Assembly: GCA_028753945.1 (NCBI GenBank)
Contig: JAPNXP010000003.1
Location: forward strand, 124,001-188,000
Reading direction: 5' to 3'
DNA from: Hexactinellida sp. DTS-2022
Taxonomy: Eukaryota > Porifera > Hexactinellida
DNA: 64,000 bases
Shown here in pieces: positions 42,669 to 55,044 of this stretch. Below the pieces are notes generated by a model. It ran no database searches. It was not told the origin of the DNA and saw only the letters and a list, made by a program, of their open reading frames with translations. Position 1 is the first letter of the stretch, and each line of letters begins with the position of its first letter. The translations under genes and the position numbers were made by a program.

Positions 42669-43688
42669 TCTATTATTAAAACTCGATTGTTGTATGTTTG
42701 TTAATTTTCTATGTTTGTACCTTTGTCCAGATTGTATTATAGTGCTATCATAGGTGAATAGAAACTCACTTATAATTGAGAAGAGTGGCTTCCATATGTT
42801 TAAAAGGTAAACAAGTATGCTGATTCGGAATTTCGCATTAAAATTTTCCAATATGAATATTTATTGTTATCTACGTACAATAATGAAAACAAAATTGGTG
42901 AAAATTCAAAATTAACCTATAGTGGGGTCAAAAATTAAGGTTCCGTGACCAACCTCCGGCTAGTTAAGTTTTATGCCTGATTCTGATACTTTAGGATATA
43001 ACTCGCGATTTAAGCTCCCATGCCGCTCTGGAAAGTTTGGGCAAACATTTTTATAGCGACAAATTCAAAGAGCCTCCGGCGATCATTTTGAAAAATTAAG
43101 GCCCTCTCTGAACATTTCATAAATTGAGATTAGAGTGTTTTTGAACAGTGTACAATAAGTAGTAGCTGCACTGAAAATTTTAACTCAATCGGGACTATAC
43201 TTTTAATGTAATAGCCTTTTGAAAATTCCCACGTCATTTGTCACCATGGGAGGTCCATTTTTTAGCTATTTTTCTAAGGTTTTTGAAGCATATCTTATCC
43301 TATATACATGCAATAACCTTTTAACTCGCTATGTAGTATGTCTCCATGTAAATCTCGGTAATAGACCTAAATTTAGCACTTTGACTCTTATGGGGATCTC
43401 ACATGGGGGTGACGAAGCAAAAAAAATTGACCCATAATCGTTTTATTCGCCCACTTTATATATATAATTATCACAATTTTGACGTCAATTGACTGGAATT
43501 TTTAATCTTTGTATACTTAAAGTTCTAAATTTAGGTCTATTACCGAGATTTACATGGAGACATACTACATAGCGAGTTAAAAGGTTATTGCATGTATATA
43601 GGATAAGATATGCTTCAAAAACCTTAAAAAAATAGCTAAAGAATGGACCTCCCATGGTGACAAATGACGACCGATACCGAAGGGCTCG
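42669..43688 (+). mobile_element. Helitron-like element with internal foldback
   Basis: It begins TCTATTATTAAAACTCGATT and ends CGATACCGAAGGGCTCG before T. An early internal unit (GGTAAACAAGTATGCTGAT) is that of the 8806 family. A foldback with 149-bp arms (43232-43380 against 43521-43669) occupies its 3' half, and its outer arm end nearly meets the element's end. Confidence 0.6.
43232..43669. repeat. Foldback inverted repeat, 149-bp arms
   Basis: Arm 43232-43380 (CGTCATTTGTCACCATGGGA...) is the reverse complement of 43521-43669 with a few mismatches. A 140-bp spacer separates the arms. Confidence 0.88.
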
Positions 43689-45120
43689 TATGAATAATTT
43701 AAATGCTAATTGATGTTATAATTTCGAATGCAAATCATAAATTGTTGTAGCTGAGTAGCTCCAACCTGTTTTTATTTAACCCTGTACCGAGTTTTGACTT
43801 CCGAGGTATTTACTCCTTTGCTCATGGTATAATAATATAGATAGATGCATTCTATGTGGAGTAGAGACACCATTCACATGGAAGGTTAATTACATCATAT
43901 TGGACTATCTTCCAAAATTTGAATATACATATACATACAAGCTGGTCCCGGATTTCATATCTAAAAATTTCTGATGTAAATATTTATGTATGTTTTTTGC
44001 AATAAATTTACGAAGCGCTACCAAGCGAAAGCAAGGGTGCTCGTATATGAAATTACTGTTTAACATAAATCAATAAATGAATATCCTCTAACCTTTGGCG
44101 AGGATTTGGGGATTTCCCGTATTATTCGAGTTTGCTGCACCAATTTGGCTGATGCCTGTAGTACCTCTTCATTCTTCTGTAGAAAAATTATATATTGTAA
44201 TGAAAAGGAATTATTGTCCATTTTTGATTGTGTCAGGAATTACACCAATTTTCATGATGAATTTGCATTTTATGCCCCCAAATTATCAATATAAACAATT
44301 ATCAATAATTCAGGGTTTGATAGTTCATTTGGAATGCACTGTATTATACTTGTGCCATCTGTGCACTTTAACCACGTGGCAAAATAACATATGCCATTTC
44401 AATATTGTCCTTGTACAAAATCGGATTTCAATCTTTTGTGTAAGGATCTTCACATTCCGATCTTTTGTGAAGATAAATAATAAAATGTTGGTTAATGTTG
44501 GTTACCAGCCCTTTACCAAAATATTGAATGACAATACCACAATAGCAAATTTGTTAAATTCACTTTAAGTATCACTTTACACTATATATTAATGCTTCTG
44601 TGAAGAGGATTGTGGCTGTTTGTCCATTTATATCTTGTCGCGAAAATTGGTCTGTGCTTAGGATGAAATGGAATTTTCAAGTTAAGAGTTTTATAGTTTG
44701 AATTATATCTGCAATAATTGTGTATTAATAGTAGAGCTAGAGGAAACTTACTATTGTTAAACTTTCTACAAATTTCCCCCTTTGGATGGCTAATTTTTCG
44801 TTCTCTTTTATCTTTCTGTCATAGATTTCCTAAATAAGAAAACAAATTAAATTTTCTATAGAAAAAATAAATCACTGACTCTTCTTAACGCAGTAGTATG
44901 ATATATATTTTGTAGAGCATAAGAAGATATTCGAAAAATATTTGTGAACTTTCAGCAATTAAAGGCTAAAAAATATAATATGACTTGTTGTGAAGCGGTC
45001 TTTTTTTATACCAGTTGTACAAACAAGGTTGTAAAAATAAGAATAATAAACTCAAATTGGTTACAGAAGTAACGATTGATATAATATAATATTCAGCAAC
45101 AAAAGAGCTTTCGATTGATA
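43689..45120. other. Non-coding with a small Helitron-like end
   Basis: A degraded Helitron-like 3' terminus (CTACCAAGCGAAAGCAAGGG) ends at 44043. A 157-codon open stretch at 44095-44568 lacks a convincing ATG, domain or splice partners. No gene is supported. Confidence 0.4.
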
Positions 45121-45128
45121 TACTATAT

Positions 45129-45291
45129 CAGGGGGTTTTTTAAGGTTGAGATCGTAGTGTAACTCAGCTTAACCGCGTTGTAAGTATTACCCAAAGTTAC
45201 TTTTGTCGGCCGCAGACGACCCGACTCGTGGTGTAACTCCCGAAAATCTTGGTGCAAATTTTACACCAAGATCGGCCTTAAAAAAAACCTG
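45129..45291. mobile_element. hAT-like MITE
   Basis: The TIRs CAGGGGGTTTTTTAAGG and CCTTAAAAAAAACCTG are flanked by the exact TSD TACTATAT (45121-45128, 45292-45299). It is 163 bp long and non-coding. Confidence 0.88.
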
Positions 45292-45299
45292 TACTATAT

Positions 45300-46098
45300 A
45301 TAGCAAATATTAATGTAAAGAACCTACATAATTCAAAATTACATCATGGCTGATTTTAGGCCAACTAGGCGCTATCCTAGTAAATAACTGTTTTAAAGAG
45401 TGGCAAAATGCTTATAATAACTAGTAAGATCTAGCATATTCTACTGCTCTACATATTGGTTACACCAGCGGTCAGTAATTAGATTTGTGTGCGGGCCCCA
45501 AATTATTCTTTATGAATATACTTCGTGAATATCTACTAATTTCTCTTTACTAAATAATACGTACAAATCATTTCCAGTAGCATAGGCGACGATCTGGGGA
45601 ATTATTTGGGAGGGAATGATTTTTTCATCATCGAGATTCTCTATTATTATAGTACAGTGAACGATATCCTATGGTAAATATTTAATGACATGCTGTTAAT
45701 TTTTACCCCTCTTCTGTTTGTGCACAACCGTGAAGAACATATATACTAGATATGCACTTTAGTGAATGAATAAACCTTATTATAGGAAGTTAATGCTCCA
45801 TGAAATTAACGAGAATTTCTCCAAATGGTATTAATTTCTTTCGGGTTAATTTCCTGCAAATTCATTGTATTTAGCAAATATATATACAATCGATGGGCAA
45901 ACTTATAAGCTACATTTTCTCCAACTAGGTTGAGAGGATATACCATGCCTATCAAGTAGATTATAATCCTATTCTGGGACAAGAAATAGTATTTATCAGG
46001 AGATTAACTATCTTGAAGATTTTTCTAAAATGCATTCAAGTTAATTTCATGTATTTGAGAATGGTTTGCTCCAAATCGCGTTAATTTCCTATAATAAG
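45300..46098. other. Non-coding
   Basis: A theme of AATTTCCT/GTTAATTTC repeats lies between 45780 and 46090. No gene is seen. Confidence 0.4.
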
Positions 46099-46543
46099 CA
46101 GGGGTAGAAACAGCTATGTTGTTAACAGCTAACAGCAAATTTGAGCTGTTAACAGCTAGCTGTTATTGAACTGTTAAATGCGTTCTTAAAAGCATATTAA
46201 GGACCTGATATTAGCAATTATCTCCTTGGATATCTCATAGGAGAAATATTCTATTATAATTGGAATCGACATTCACTATGAAAGAACGATTTGCTTTAAA
46301 CGACCCCTCTTAAGAGTGAATGGTTTCTTATTTCTAGAAACCGAAAAAGATGCTAAATACTAATTTGCATTACTTGGCATAAATATACTGATGATAGTAA
46401 AGTGTGCTTTTCTAGAAATGGCTCAGATAATTTATACTATATAAATATACTTAAAATAGGCCTGATATTCAACAAAACGACTTTAAAAAACTGAGCTGTT
46501 AACAGCAAGAGAGATGCTGTTAACAGCATTTCTACCAGCCCTG
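46099..46543. mobile_element. hAT-like MITE with GCTGTTAACAGC palindromes
   Basis: The left end CAGGGGTAGAAACAGC and right end GCATTTCTACCAGCCCTG are imperfect TIRs. The 12-bp palindrome GCTGTTAACAGC or close variants occurs about five times near both ends. The target duplication is not clear. Confidence 0.65.
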
Positions 46544-46879
46544 ATTGTAAAGTAATGCATAGTTTACCAAATAATATCGATCAATGAATTGGGAGGATAC
46601 CATTTAATGTTACAAGTAAATCAGATATTCATAAGGAACAGATATGTATATATATTTTAAATTTTAACAGGACCCTAATTTCATTGTAGCTAATAATATT
46701 AGGATATTTTCAAAGGTTTTCCCCTGTACCCAATGGGATTTCTGCACTAGTCAGTATCACAGTTCCAAACTGGATTTGTAGTAAGAGAAGGGGGTTTAAA
46801 TTATGTAAATCTAAAAGCAAAATGGCTTGACAAATTGGAAATAGATATTGTTAACTTAGAAATCATCTAAGAACCCCTT
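46544..46879. other. Non-coding
   Basis: No feature is recognised before the 5'-truncated LINE begins. Confidence 0.4.
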
Positions 46880-46919
46880 TTTAAATCAAGAATAAATAGG
46901 CCTCTCTGTCACTCGCCTG

Positions 46920-47486
46920 ATGGACATGGATACCGCCTGCATCTTGCCAAGTCTGTGGTTAGAAGTGCAGATCAAGAAAGGTCCTGCGTCTGCCAAGAGG
47001 AGCGTGTGCGTGGCAGTGATATACCGGCCACAACATGCCCAATACGACTGGGAGGAGAAACTACTTAGCTCAATATCGGAGTTCAGGAGCAGGCATTCTG
47101 ACCTTGCCCTCATGATCGGAGGCGACTTCAACGTAGACATTATGACCCGGGACTCTGACAAATTACGTCAACACATGCGACTAGGCGGGTTGCTATGGCA
47201 GGAAACTGGTCCCACTCGATATGACTCGCATCATGGATCAGCTTCAACCGTTGACCATGTCTGGGTGGAGGAAGAGCGGTGGCTGAAATGCTCCAAGGTG
47301 GACAGGATTGTGTTGGATTCCGATCACTTGGGGCTGGCCCTCGGTGTTGGTGTTAAGCCAGTTGACAGAAAGATACCAGCGAAGTGGGTCCGAATTTGGA
47401 AGTACTTCGAACTGGGAGTATTTATTGAGGAATTGAAGTGTGTGAACTGGGATGTGGTCACCGCTACAGCCACTGGAGACAAGCAA
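46920..47486 (+). pseudogene. LINE endonuclease domain fragment
   Basis: The APE-type endonuclease motifs IGGDFNVDI and LDSDHLGL are present, plus VCVAVIYRPQH. The N-terminal catalytic Asn/Glu region is missing through 5' truncation. The frame closes at a TGA (47487) but continues in frame beyond it (VDNMCEVFTRDFLSVLDNHAPR) until a frameshift near 47590 in an A-run. Confidence 0.85.
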
Positions 47487-49391
47487 TGAGTGGTGGACAA
47501 CATGTGCGAGGTTTTTACACGTGACTTCCTCAGTGTGCTTGACAATCATGCACCCCGTGCGTTCTTCGCAGCGTCTGAGCATATTCGAAAAAAGCATGGA
47601 TTGATCGCAAGCTAATCACTTTGATTCGGCGCAAAGACCGACTCCGCCAGGAGGCTCGCCGCTCCCCTCAGAGTGCCTCTGCACAGGCCGAGTACGAGCG
47701 CATTAGGAAGAAAGTCAGCGTAGAACTCAAGAGAAGACGCCGCGAGTTCGTGAAAGGAAAGATGGAGGCCGTTGGCAACGACCAAAATAAACTGTTGAGC
47801 GCCTTGGCGGAGATCACTGGGTACAAAGAACTCGAACGGGAGGATACCACTGAGATCACGGCACAGCCGTACGCCGACATGCTGAGAACTCGCATGTGCT
47901 CTGCTTCTCCACTGATGGAGCCAGTGCGCCCGGAAACTGATACCTGCACAGGATCCTCCTTTAAGATCAAACAGTTATCAGTGGAGACCGTAAGGATTGC
48001 TCTGCAGAATATAGACCCAAAAAAAGCAACCGGAATCGATCTCATTCCTCCACGAGCTTTGCGGGATGCAGCATCGGTGGTGGCTGCTCCTCTAGCAAAC
48101 ATTATCAATGCATCCATCCAGCTGCAGCGTTTCCCACGGCTGTGGGGAAGGGCTCGAGTACTTCCTATATACAAAAAAAACGGAAGCAAGAGTGATACTG
48201 CTATGTATCGCCCGGTTAGCATCCTCTGTGCAGCAGCGTTGGTGTGTGAACGGCTTGTGGGCTCGCAGTTGAATAATTTTATGGAGAATAACCGCCGCCT
48301 CGATGACAGACAGCATTGTTTCCGAAGAAGAAGAGACACCTGTCTCTCAGTGCTGCAGACGATTGACGATGCCGTCAAGTGGCTCGGCAGGGGCACTGGG
48401 AGGTTAGCAGCTTTACTGGCACTAGACTGCTCTAAGGCCTTCGACACGGTCACACACGAATCCATCCTACGGGCTCTAACTGTGCACGAGGTATCAGAGG
48501 CATCGATGGAATGGTTCAAACAATATCTATTCGACAGGGAGTGTGTGGTTCAAATTGGTGTAGACACAGCCACAGGTTTCACACCCACAAGGGGAGTCCC
48601 ACAGCGCAGCATTATCGGCCCAATACTCTTTCTGCTATCTGTCGACCTACAAAATATCCAGGGGGAGCTGCAGGAGATTGGCATTGCCTACCAACAGTAT
48701 GCAGATGACATCACTCTCGTGGTCCAAGCAAACAGTGTGGAAGACTTGGTCTCCCGTACTAAGGCGGCTTACGGGAAGGTGTCAGGCTTCCTCAACAACT
48801 TGGGGATTTCGATAAATGGGGGTAAATCCCAGTGGATGTTTGTGGGAACACGACAGCGACTGTCCAAGGTCCCTCGGGACCTCACTGTTCTCTTAGATGG
48901 AGAGATAGTTCTACGCAAGCCGACCATGACTGTTCTAGGGATTTATATAATAATCGACGAATCCCTCTCATTCACCCCACACATGGAGTCAGCCTATAGC
49001 AGAGCTGCGGGTCGCCTCCGCCTCCTCATTCGTACGGCCCGAAGCCTTCCCTCTAGGCACAGATCCTCCCTTGTCCATGCCCTGGTCGATTTGTCCCCGG
49101 TTGAGCGAAACCCTTTTGAGCGATACCCAGTTTGGCGAACTCAGTTGAGCGAAACCTAATTGAGCGAAACCTAATTCAGCGAAACCTAATTCAGCGAAAC
49201 CTAATTGGGCGAAACCGCATTAAACAATGCTATTATTCAATGAAACCTTATGTTTTGAATAAGTCTAACTGAACTATTTTCTATGCTTAGTGATGATAAT
49301 GAAACACCTAAGGGATACCTTATCATACTTCATTTGTATAATTGAATTCACTATAAATTCGTTGAATTCTATCTATGAGGATATTTTCAAC

Positions 49392-50866
49392 ATGGCATCA
49401 AATTATGAGACTACAAAAAAGTGTCCAGCTATTGCTTTTGAAGGCCATTCCTACAGATTTGATAAATTTGTGTCCAGTAACACAAAAAAACGATGGCGGT
49501 GTCGTACTAGGGACTGTAATGGATGTCTATATACTGCTAACAATATAGAAAATACTAATAGCAGACTTCAAATTTCTCATCGCGATCATTGCATTCCTGA
49601 CCCAGAGGGAAAATGTATTGAAAAGGTGGTATCGGATCTAAAAAGCAAAGTTCGTACACAAGTAGTCCCGATCACAGCGCTGTATGACGAATAAGCTGCC
49701 ATGCTCTCTCAAACTCCGACGATTGCATCACGCTTTCCTCTCTTCTGTCAGCTAGATTCTTCTCTTTATAGAGAGAGACTAAGTAATTTTCCTAAGCTTC
49801 CTACATCCATACTCGCTTTAGAACTGCCAAACTGTCTTTTACAAACAATTGCTGGTTCTAACTTCCATTTATATTCTTCTCCAACTAATGATATACTTAT
49901 CTTCGGGACTGAAAGTAATGTTAATAAATTATCTATGAAATCACACTGGTGTGTCGATGGAACGTTTAAAAGTGTACCTAGTTTATATATGCAACTTTTC
50001 AGTATTCATGTATTCGAAGGAGATAAACTATTCCACTTATCTACTGTTTACTTACATCTAAAACACGTGTAATGTATTCAGAAGTTTTTCGCTATCTCAA
50101 GGATAAGGCAAGCAGTTTAAATGTGGTCTTATCGCCCACTCTGTTGACATGTGATTTCGAAGCTGCACTTATTGCTAGTATTAGAATAGAATTTCCAACT
50201 GCACATATCCGCGGGTGCTACTTCCATTTTACTCAAGCTATTTACCGACATGTACAGTCTCTAGGTTTATCTCAAGTCTATATTCACGATGAAAACAGCC
50301 GACTGGACATACGAAAACTACTAGCTCTTGCATTCGTTCCAATAGTGCAGATACCTCTAATATTTGAGAACTTAAAAAGTCAATGCTCTTCTGAATTACA
50401 ACCACTTTTTGAGTATTTTGAAAGACATTGGATTAATACAGTCGATCTTGCACTCTGGAACATGCATGAAGTACAGCGGCGAACAAACAATAACCTCGAG
50501 GGATGGCATTTGCGTTTGAACCGAAGAGTTGGCAAGGCACACGCCAATATTTATGAATTCATTTCAAAACTAATTCAGGAGCAAGGGGTGACAGAAACAC
50601 TTTTAGCACAAATCGGTGCTGGAAATATCAGTGTACGATCAAAAAATACAAAATATAAGCAAAATAATGAGAAAATAGAAATACTCACTAATTACTACAA
50701 TTCTGAAAACATTAATGTCGATGAATTTCTTGTTGGAATAGCCCGGAATATATCCCAAACTCAGGCACGTAGCTACGGGGGGGCGAGGGGGGGCGACTGC
50801 CACCCCAAAAGTACTTCTCGCCCCCCCTCCCAAGAGAATTTAGGAAGTGTTCGTTATAGTAAATAG
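49392..50866 (+). pseudogene. FLYWCH-MULE transposase
   Basis: MASNYETTKKCPAIAFEGHS begins a FLYWCH zinc finger (RWRCRTRDCNGCLY, then ISHRDHC). An in-frame TAA at 49692 interrupts it. Then CVDGTFKSVPSLYMQLF gives the first Asp. After a frameshift near 50060, LLTCDFEAAL gives the second acidic site, RGCYFHFTQAIYRH the C-x-H-F region and TNNNLEGWHLRLNR the Glu. The C terminus runs into a MITE at 50762. One stop and one frameshift suggest recent inactivation. Confidence 0.87.
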
Positions 50867-50933
50867 AGTGATTCATCCCCCCCTTGCCCCCCCGACTTGC
50901 CCCCCTAAATTACATACTCTAGCTACGTGCCTG
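50762..50933. mobile_element. hAT-like MITE in the MULE gene
   Basis: TIRs CAGGCACGTAGCTA and TAGCTACGTGCCTG are flanked by the exact TSD CCCAAACT (50754-50761, 50934-50941). The interior has G-runs and C-runs. It gives the MULE ORF an artificial C-terminal tail. Confidence 0.92.
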
Positions 50934-51650
50934 CCCAAACTACAAATATATCTCTATAATATTCTTCTTCCTTCCTAAGTACTTATTCCAGATAACTTAT
51001 AATTCTATGATGTTGTTATTCCAAATTAATCTATTAAATTTATCTTAATATGTGTATCAAATGAGATTCGCTTAAATAGCTTCGCCCATTTGGGTTTCGC
51101 TCAAATAATGTTCGCTTAACTGGGTTTCGCTAAACTGAGTTTCGCTAAACTGAGTCTCGCTCAAGTGAATTTCGCTCAAATGAGAATGCTCAACCCAGTT
51201 TCGCTCAACTGGGTAAACCCCCCCTGGTCTACCATACGTTAACTTACTGCGATGCAGCTATGTGCAACATCAACCAACGCTGGCTGAAGCGACTTGACGA
51301 AATCCAGCGCGGTGCCGCTAGGTTCGTAGTAGGATCGCCTACGCGCCCCCGAAGACAACGTTGTACTATTTCAGGCAAATCATATTGCTGGAACATCTGC
51401 TGCAACGGCTGTGATGCATCGCCCAGCTCCGGTGGGTTCCTCTATCGGAGAAGCTGCACATGCACTTGACTGGCCGGGTATGGTCATCATGCCACGATCC
51501 ACTTTGGCCGCAGACGATGCAACTGCCAGAACAAATAAGAGGCTCAATACATACTCGGGCCGCCGACTCCAACACCTTGGAACAACCGTCGTGGTGCAAG
51601 ACAACCTTTGGGCAGAAGGCATTTAGCGTTCAGGGGGGAAGCATGCATTC

Positions 51651-52499
51651 TACCAACAAAATTCATTCAAATTACCAACAAATTTGTGACTGTCATTATA
51701 CCAACAAATGTTGTCATTTTAGCAACAACTGTTGTCAATTTAACAACAATAGAAAATCTATTGTGATCTATTGTTGGTGAAATACCGGTGTCAATTTACC
51801 AACCATGTTGTCAATTTACCAACAACTGTTGTCATTTTACCAACAAATGTTGTCAATTTTCCAACAATAGAAAATCTATTGCAGAAAATTTATTCTATCT
51901 ACTCCCAGGCCCCTTAATCGTCTTACAAATGCACCCAGTAACGAACTAAAACGCGAACTTTTAATTGACTTTATTGCATAACGGTGAAAACCCCAGTCAT
52001 CCGGATAATGTCTCATTGGAAAACCAAACCTTTTAAATTGACTATTATTGAGTATAAGTTAAAACCCCAGTCGTCTGAACAGTCTCCCATTTATGCAATT
52101 GTAATTTATATAAAAATTACACATGATATTCATTTGACGGGTAGGCGGAAAACCTAAAACTAAATGGGGAAAACATGTTAGTAAATTGAATACACTTGTT
52201 GGTATAATGACAACAGTTGTTGGTATAATGACAACAGTTGATGGTATAATGACAACAGTTGTTGGTATAATGACAACACTTGTTGGTATAATGACAACAG
52301 TTGATGGTATAATGACAACAGTTGTTGGCATAAATGACAACAGTTGTTGGTATAATGACAACAGTTGTTGGTAAATTGACAACTGGTGTTTTACCAACAA
52401 TAGAGCACAACAGATGTTCTATTGTTGGTAAATTGACAACATGTGTTGGTATAATGACAGTCACAAATTTGTTGGTAATTTGAATGAATTTTGTTGGTA
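51651..52499. mobile_element. Element C: tandem 21-bp repeats as inverted ends
   Basis: The ends are inverted for about 70 bp (TACCAACAAAATTCATTC at left). Inside are tandem units of TTGTTGGTATAATGACAACA, nine on the right (52196-52385) and fewer, more varied ones on the left in inverse orientation. It is non-coding. The LINE sequence on both sides overlaps by about 25 bp, so a simple TSD is not evident. Confidence 0.75.
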
Positions 52500-52680
52500 A
52501 AATGCAGCATTCCCGTTCAGGGCCCCTCAGAGTGGAACAGTCTCCCGCCCAACATCCGCAAAACACAAACACTAAAAGAGTTCCGAGGGGATTACAAGAA
52601 CAGCTGGGACGCCATCCGAAAAACAAGACAGAGGAAGTCGGAACTTTTAAAAATATCGCCCTCTTACCTCTCTATAATCT
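52500..52680 (+). pseudogene. LINE C-terminal fragment
   Basis: WNSLPPNIRKTQTLKEFRGD is the typical C-terminal signature of CR1/L2/Jockey-type LINE ORF2 proteins. It is followed by T-rich 3'UTR sequence. Confidence 0.8.
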
Positions 52681-52800
52681 CACTTTTTGTTTTTTGTTTT
52701 TGTTTTTCTGTTTTTATTTTTTCTGTTCTTGTTTCTGCACTTTTTTTAAATGTACTTTCCTGACGGTATCCATGGTCAGGGTACGGAAGGCTTACGCTGC

Positions 52801-53769
52801 CTGTACCATAAATGGCCCCCGTCTACAATATAACTTCAACTTCATTCAATGTGATATATATATCATAAAATGATATATATATGATATCACTACAAGATAT
52901 ATGATATAAATATCACCTCAATCCAAGTGATATGATACTGATTGATATATCTCGATTTGAAAAAAAAGATATGATATATATATCATTTATCATGATATAT
53001 TCAAAGCCCTGTTATCTGGGCGGAAATATTGTTTTGGATTTTGCCATATGGTAATCTCGCTACATCATATACGATTCATATTCGAAATTTATGAACTCTT
53101 TGTGTAAACTTATACCAAGATCAGATGTCGGAGGTGCGTATCAGGTCAGAAAACAGGTATTGAGACATCAGAACATAAACACTAGTTGATTATACATTAG
53201 AAATTATGATTATTTCCGTGATCCGGGCAAATTCTAAGATCCGGGCACCCTCCGGACGAGGCTGCCCAGATTGGGGAGGTTCGACTGTATACTAGTATGT
53301 ATACGAAAGCAAATTAACTCTGTCAATTGAAGTTTAATCAATGTTTAATGCTGATATTCGTGTTCAGCACAAGATTTCCAGTTATTATAGGGGTCACATG
53401 ACCATGTTTTGGAGGGATGACATTCCTTGACAACGTTGGTATGTGACATATTCCATTCTAAAAAATGGTTTCTACCTTATCGAGTGACCCCTCTTTCTTC
53501 ATCGCACAGTCATTCGAGAATAACTATACGTATATAAGCACTCTACGAAGTCATTTAACAAGTATTCGCGAGAGCGGGCTTTTGTCCGACACTTTCCCAC
53601 AATTTTTGGCCGCCATCTTGAAAATATTAAAATTTCGTTATGCTTCCATATCCATATATTCTTATAATATATTTATCTACTATGTCTGTGCCAATTTTCA
53701 TGCTTGTATTAAAAATTGAACAATTCACTCCAATATGGCTGTTATGCTGCCCCACTACAATGATTTCAA
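52801..53769. other. Simple repeats and MITE remnants
   Basis: 52850-52990 is GATATATATATC-rich. A pogo-like MITE fragment (CCGGGCAAATTCTAAGATCC) lies near 53220. No gene is supported. Confidence 0.4.
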
Positions 53770-54268
53770 TTTAACCAACTGGAATTGAATGTCTACAGTT
53801 GATTTATTAGAGAACATAATCCATACACCATGCATGACATAATACAGATGCAAACGTAACAACATACTAACCAACTGGAATTCATAGCGTACAACTAATC
53901 TAACTAATCAGGACAGATTAATTTCCCCTGCACAATTCCGGGGACTGTCAACTCAAGGTCAGGGAAGCATCTAAATATCAAATTTCATATTTACAATACT
54001 CTAAGCCCCAATACTGACAATGATACTTCGAATGTACAGTTATCTTTTGTACTTCATCAGTGGTAATATATATCACTAAAGAGTTACAGATATAACTGTT
54101 CCATTAGAACATAATGATATTTTGCAGGAACTAGCAAGAAGCCTTTCTATGTATGGCGGAGGGCGGTGCTTCGGCTATTATTAATAATTTCAATAACCTA
54201 TATGAATATGATTATTTACTCCTTATAAGACATCCCAAGAATTTGAATACCGCGGCGAAGCGCGGGTA
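53770..54268 (+). mobile_element. Helitron 3' part, plus-strand copy
   Basis: This is the inverse-oriented relative of 38940-39370. It ends CCGCGGCGAAGCGCGGGTAC at the site where a MITE-like sequence (CAGTGGCGGATTTAGGGGG) begins, so the CTAG terminus is displaced or lost. Confidence 0.65.
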
Positions 54269-55044
54269 CTCAGTGGCGGATTTAGGGGGGGGGGGGGGGG
54301 CACAGTGGGAACAGGGGGAACAGGGGGCACGTTCCCCTTCCTTGAAAAAGTTGCCAATAAAAAGGTTCAAAATAAGGCAAAAATATCAGGAAAATATTAG
54401 AATAAAAAATATTAGAATACACTAGTCTACGTACATAACCGATTTTAAGAAGAACTACTACATGAAACAAGGAGACTATCGTCGAGTATCGATTATATGA
54501 ACTTTGAAACGTCAAATCTAAAACGAGTTCATACTCACCCAATATTTGATATATCAAAAAATCAAATTACTGAGTATGGGAACACTTTTATGTCCCAAAC
54601 TGTTGAAAAAATTGATACTCCACCACGTGACGTTGAGGAAGTAGCTGAACAGTATGCCAGCAGCATCCAAGAAGGCTAAAATTTAGTCTTTCTTAAAAAT
54701 ACTGATAATTTAAACCTTTTCTAAAGATGTTATTTGACAGTGTCTAATCTAAAAAAAAAATCCCATAGTAAAGCATCCAAGCTAAGCACACAACATTTTT
54801 CCTAGCGAAATTCAAATGCGTAGTTTAAAAGTTTGAGACAATTGGAATGCACCAAATAGGGGATCTATTTTTAAATTGCCATACCTCCACCAGCAAATTT
54901 CGTCATTCTGTAAGGCACATTTTTGTCAATATAGTACGTGGATTCAAAAACACAACGGTTTGGATAAATCTTGAGAAGCTATATCCTGTGACAGAACAGA
55001 TTTATTTTATTTGGAATAGTTTATTAGTTTTATGAGCCTAGATG
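54269..55044. other. Non-coding, MITE end and AT-rich sequence
   Basis: CAGTGGCGGATTTAGG then a long G-run is one MITE end; its partner is not found. A 60-codon open stretch at 54497-54679 shows no domain. The first copy of the hAT TSD CCTAGATG (55037-55044) closes this stretch. Confidence 0.4.

Larger units (their letters stand above)
49088..51221. mobile_element. Element D: MULE with tandem-repeat TIRs
   Basis: The TSD CCCTGGTC is at 49080-49087 and 51222-51229. Both ends consist of 14-17-bp units of GAGCGAAACC(Y)AATT: left 49098-49215, right 51064-51215 in inverted orientation. The transposase lies between. Element and duplication can be removed to leave an uninterrupted LINE frame, so the boundaries are firm. 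Confidence 0.9.
47600..51643 (+). pseudogene. LINE reverse transcriptase, split by a MULE
   Basis: The RT shows LPIYKKNGSKSDTAMYRPVS, LALDCSKAFDTVTHESIL (motif A Asp), GVPQRSIIGPILF and QYADDITLVV (motif C, Asp-Asp). The frame runs to 49087, where the MULE begins, and resumes at 51230 with the same phase (ALV to YHTLTYCDAAM). The thumb/C-terminal part RWLKRLDEIQRGAARFV follows, then frame noise. PQG is changed to PQR in the conserved motif, a sign of decay. Confidence 0.85.
46880..52800 (+). mobile_element. CR1/L2/Jockey-like LINE, 5'-truncated and twice interrupted
   Basis: The endonuclease and reverse transcriptase parts lie at 46890-49087, a middle piece at 51222-51650 and the C-terminal piece with 3'UTR at 52500-52800. 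A MULE (49088-51221) and an element with tandem-repeat ends (51651-52499) split it. The 3' end reads into GATATATATATC simple repeats, as many such LINEs do. Higher GC than its surroundings also marks it as foreign to its flanks. Confidence 0.85.

Noticed and set aside
44095-44568. 157-codon ORF
   Set aside because: No ATG at the 5' end, AT-rich low-complexity composition, no domain or splice partner.
47668-48519. 283-codon minus-strand ORF opposite the LINE reverse transcriptase
   Set aside because: Shadow of the GC-rich RT frame; no domain, and the sense strand has clear RT motifs.
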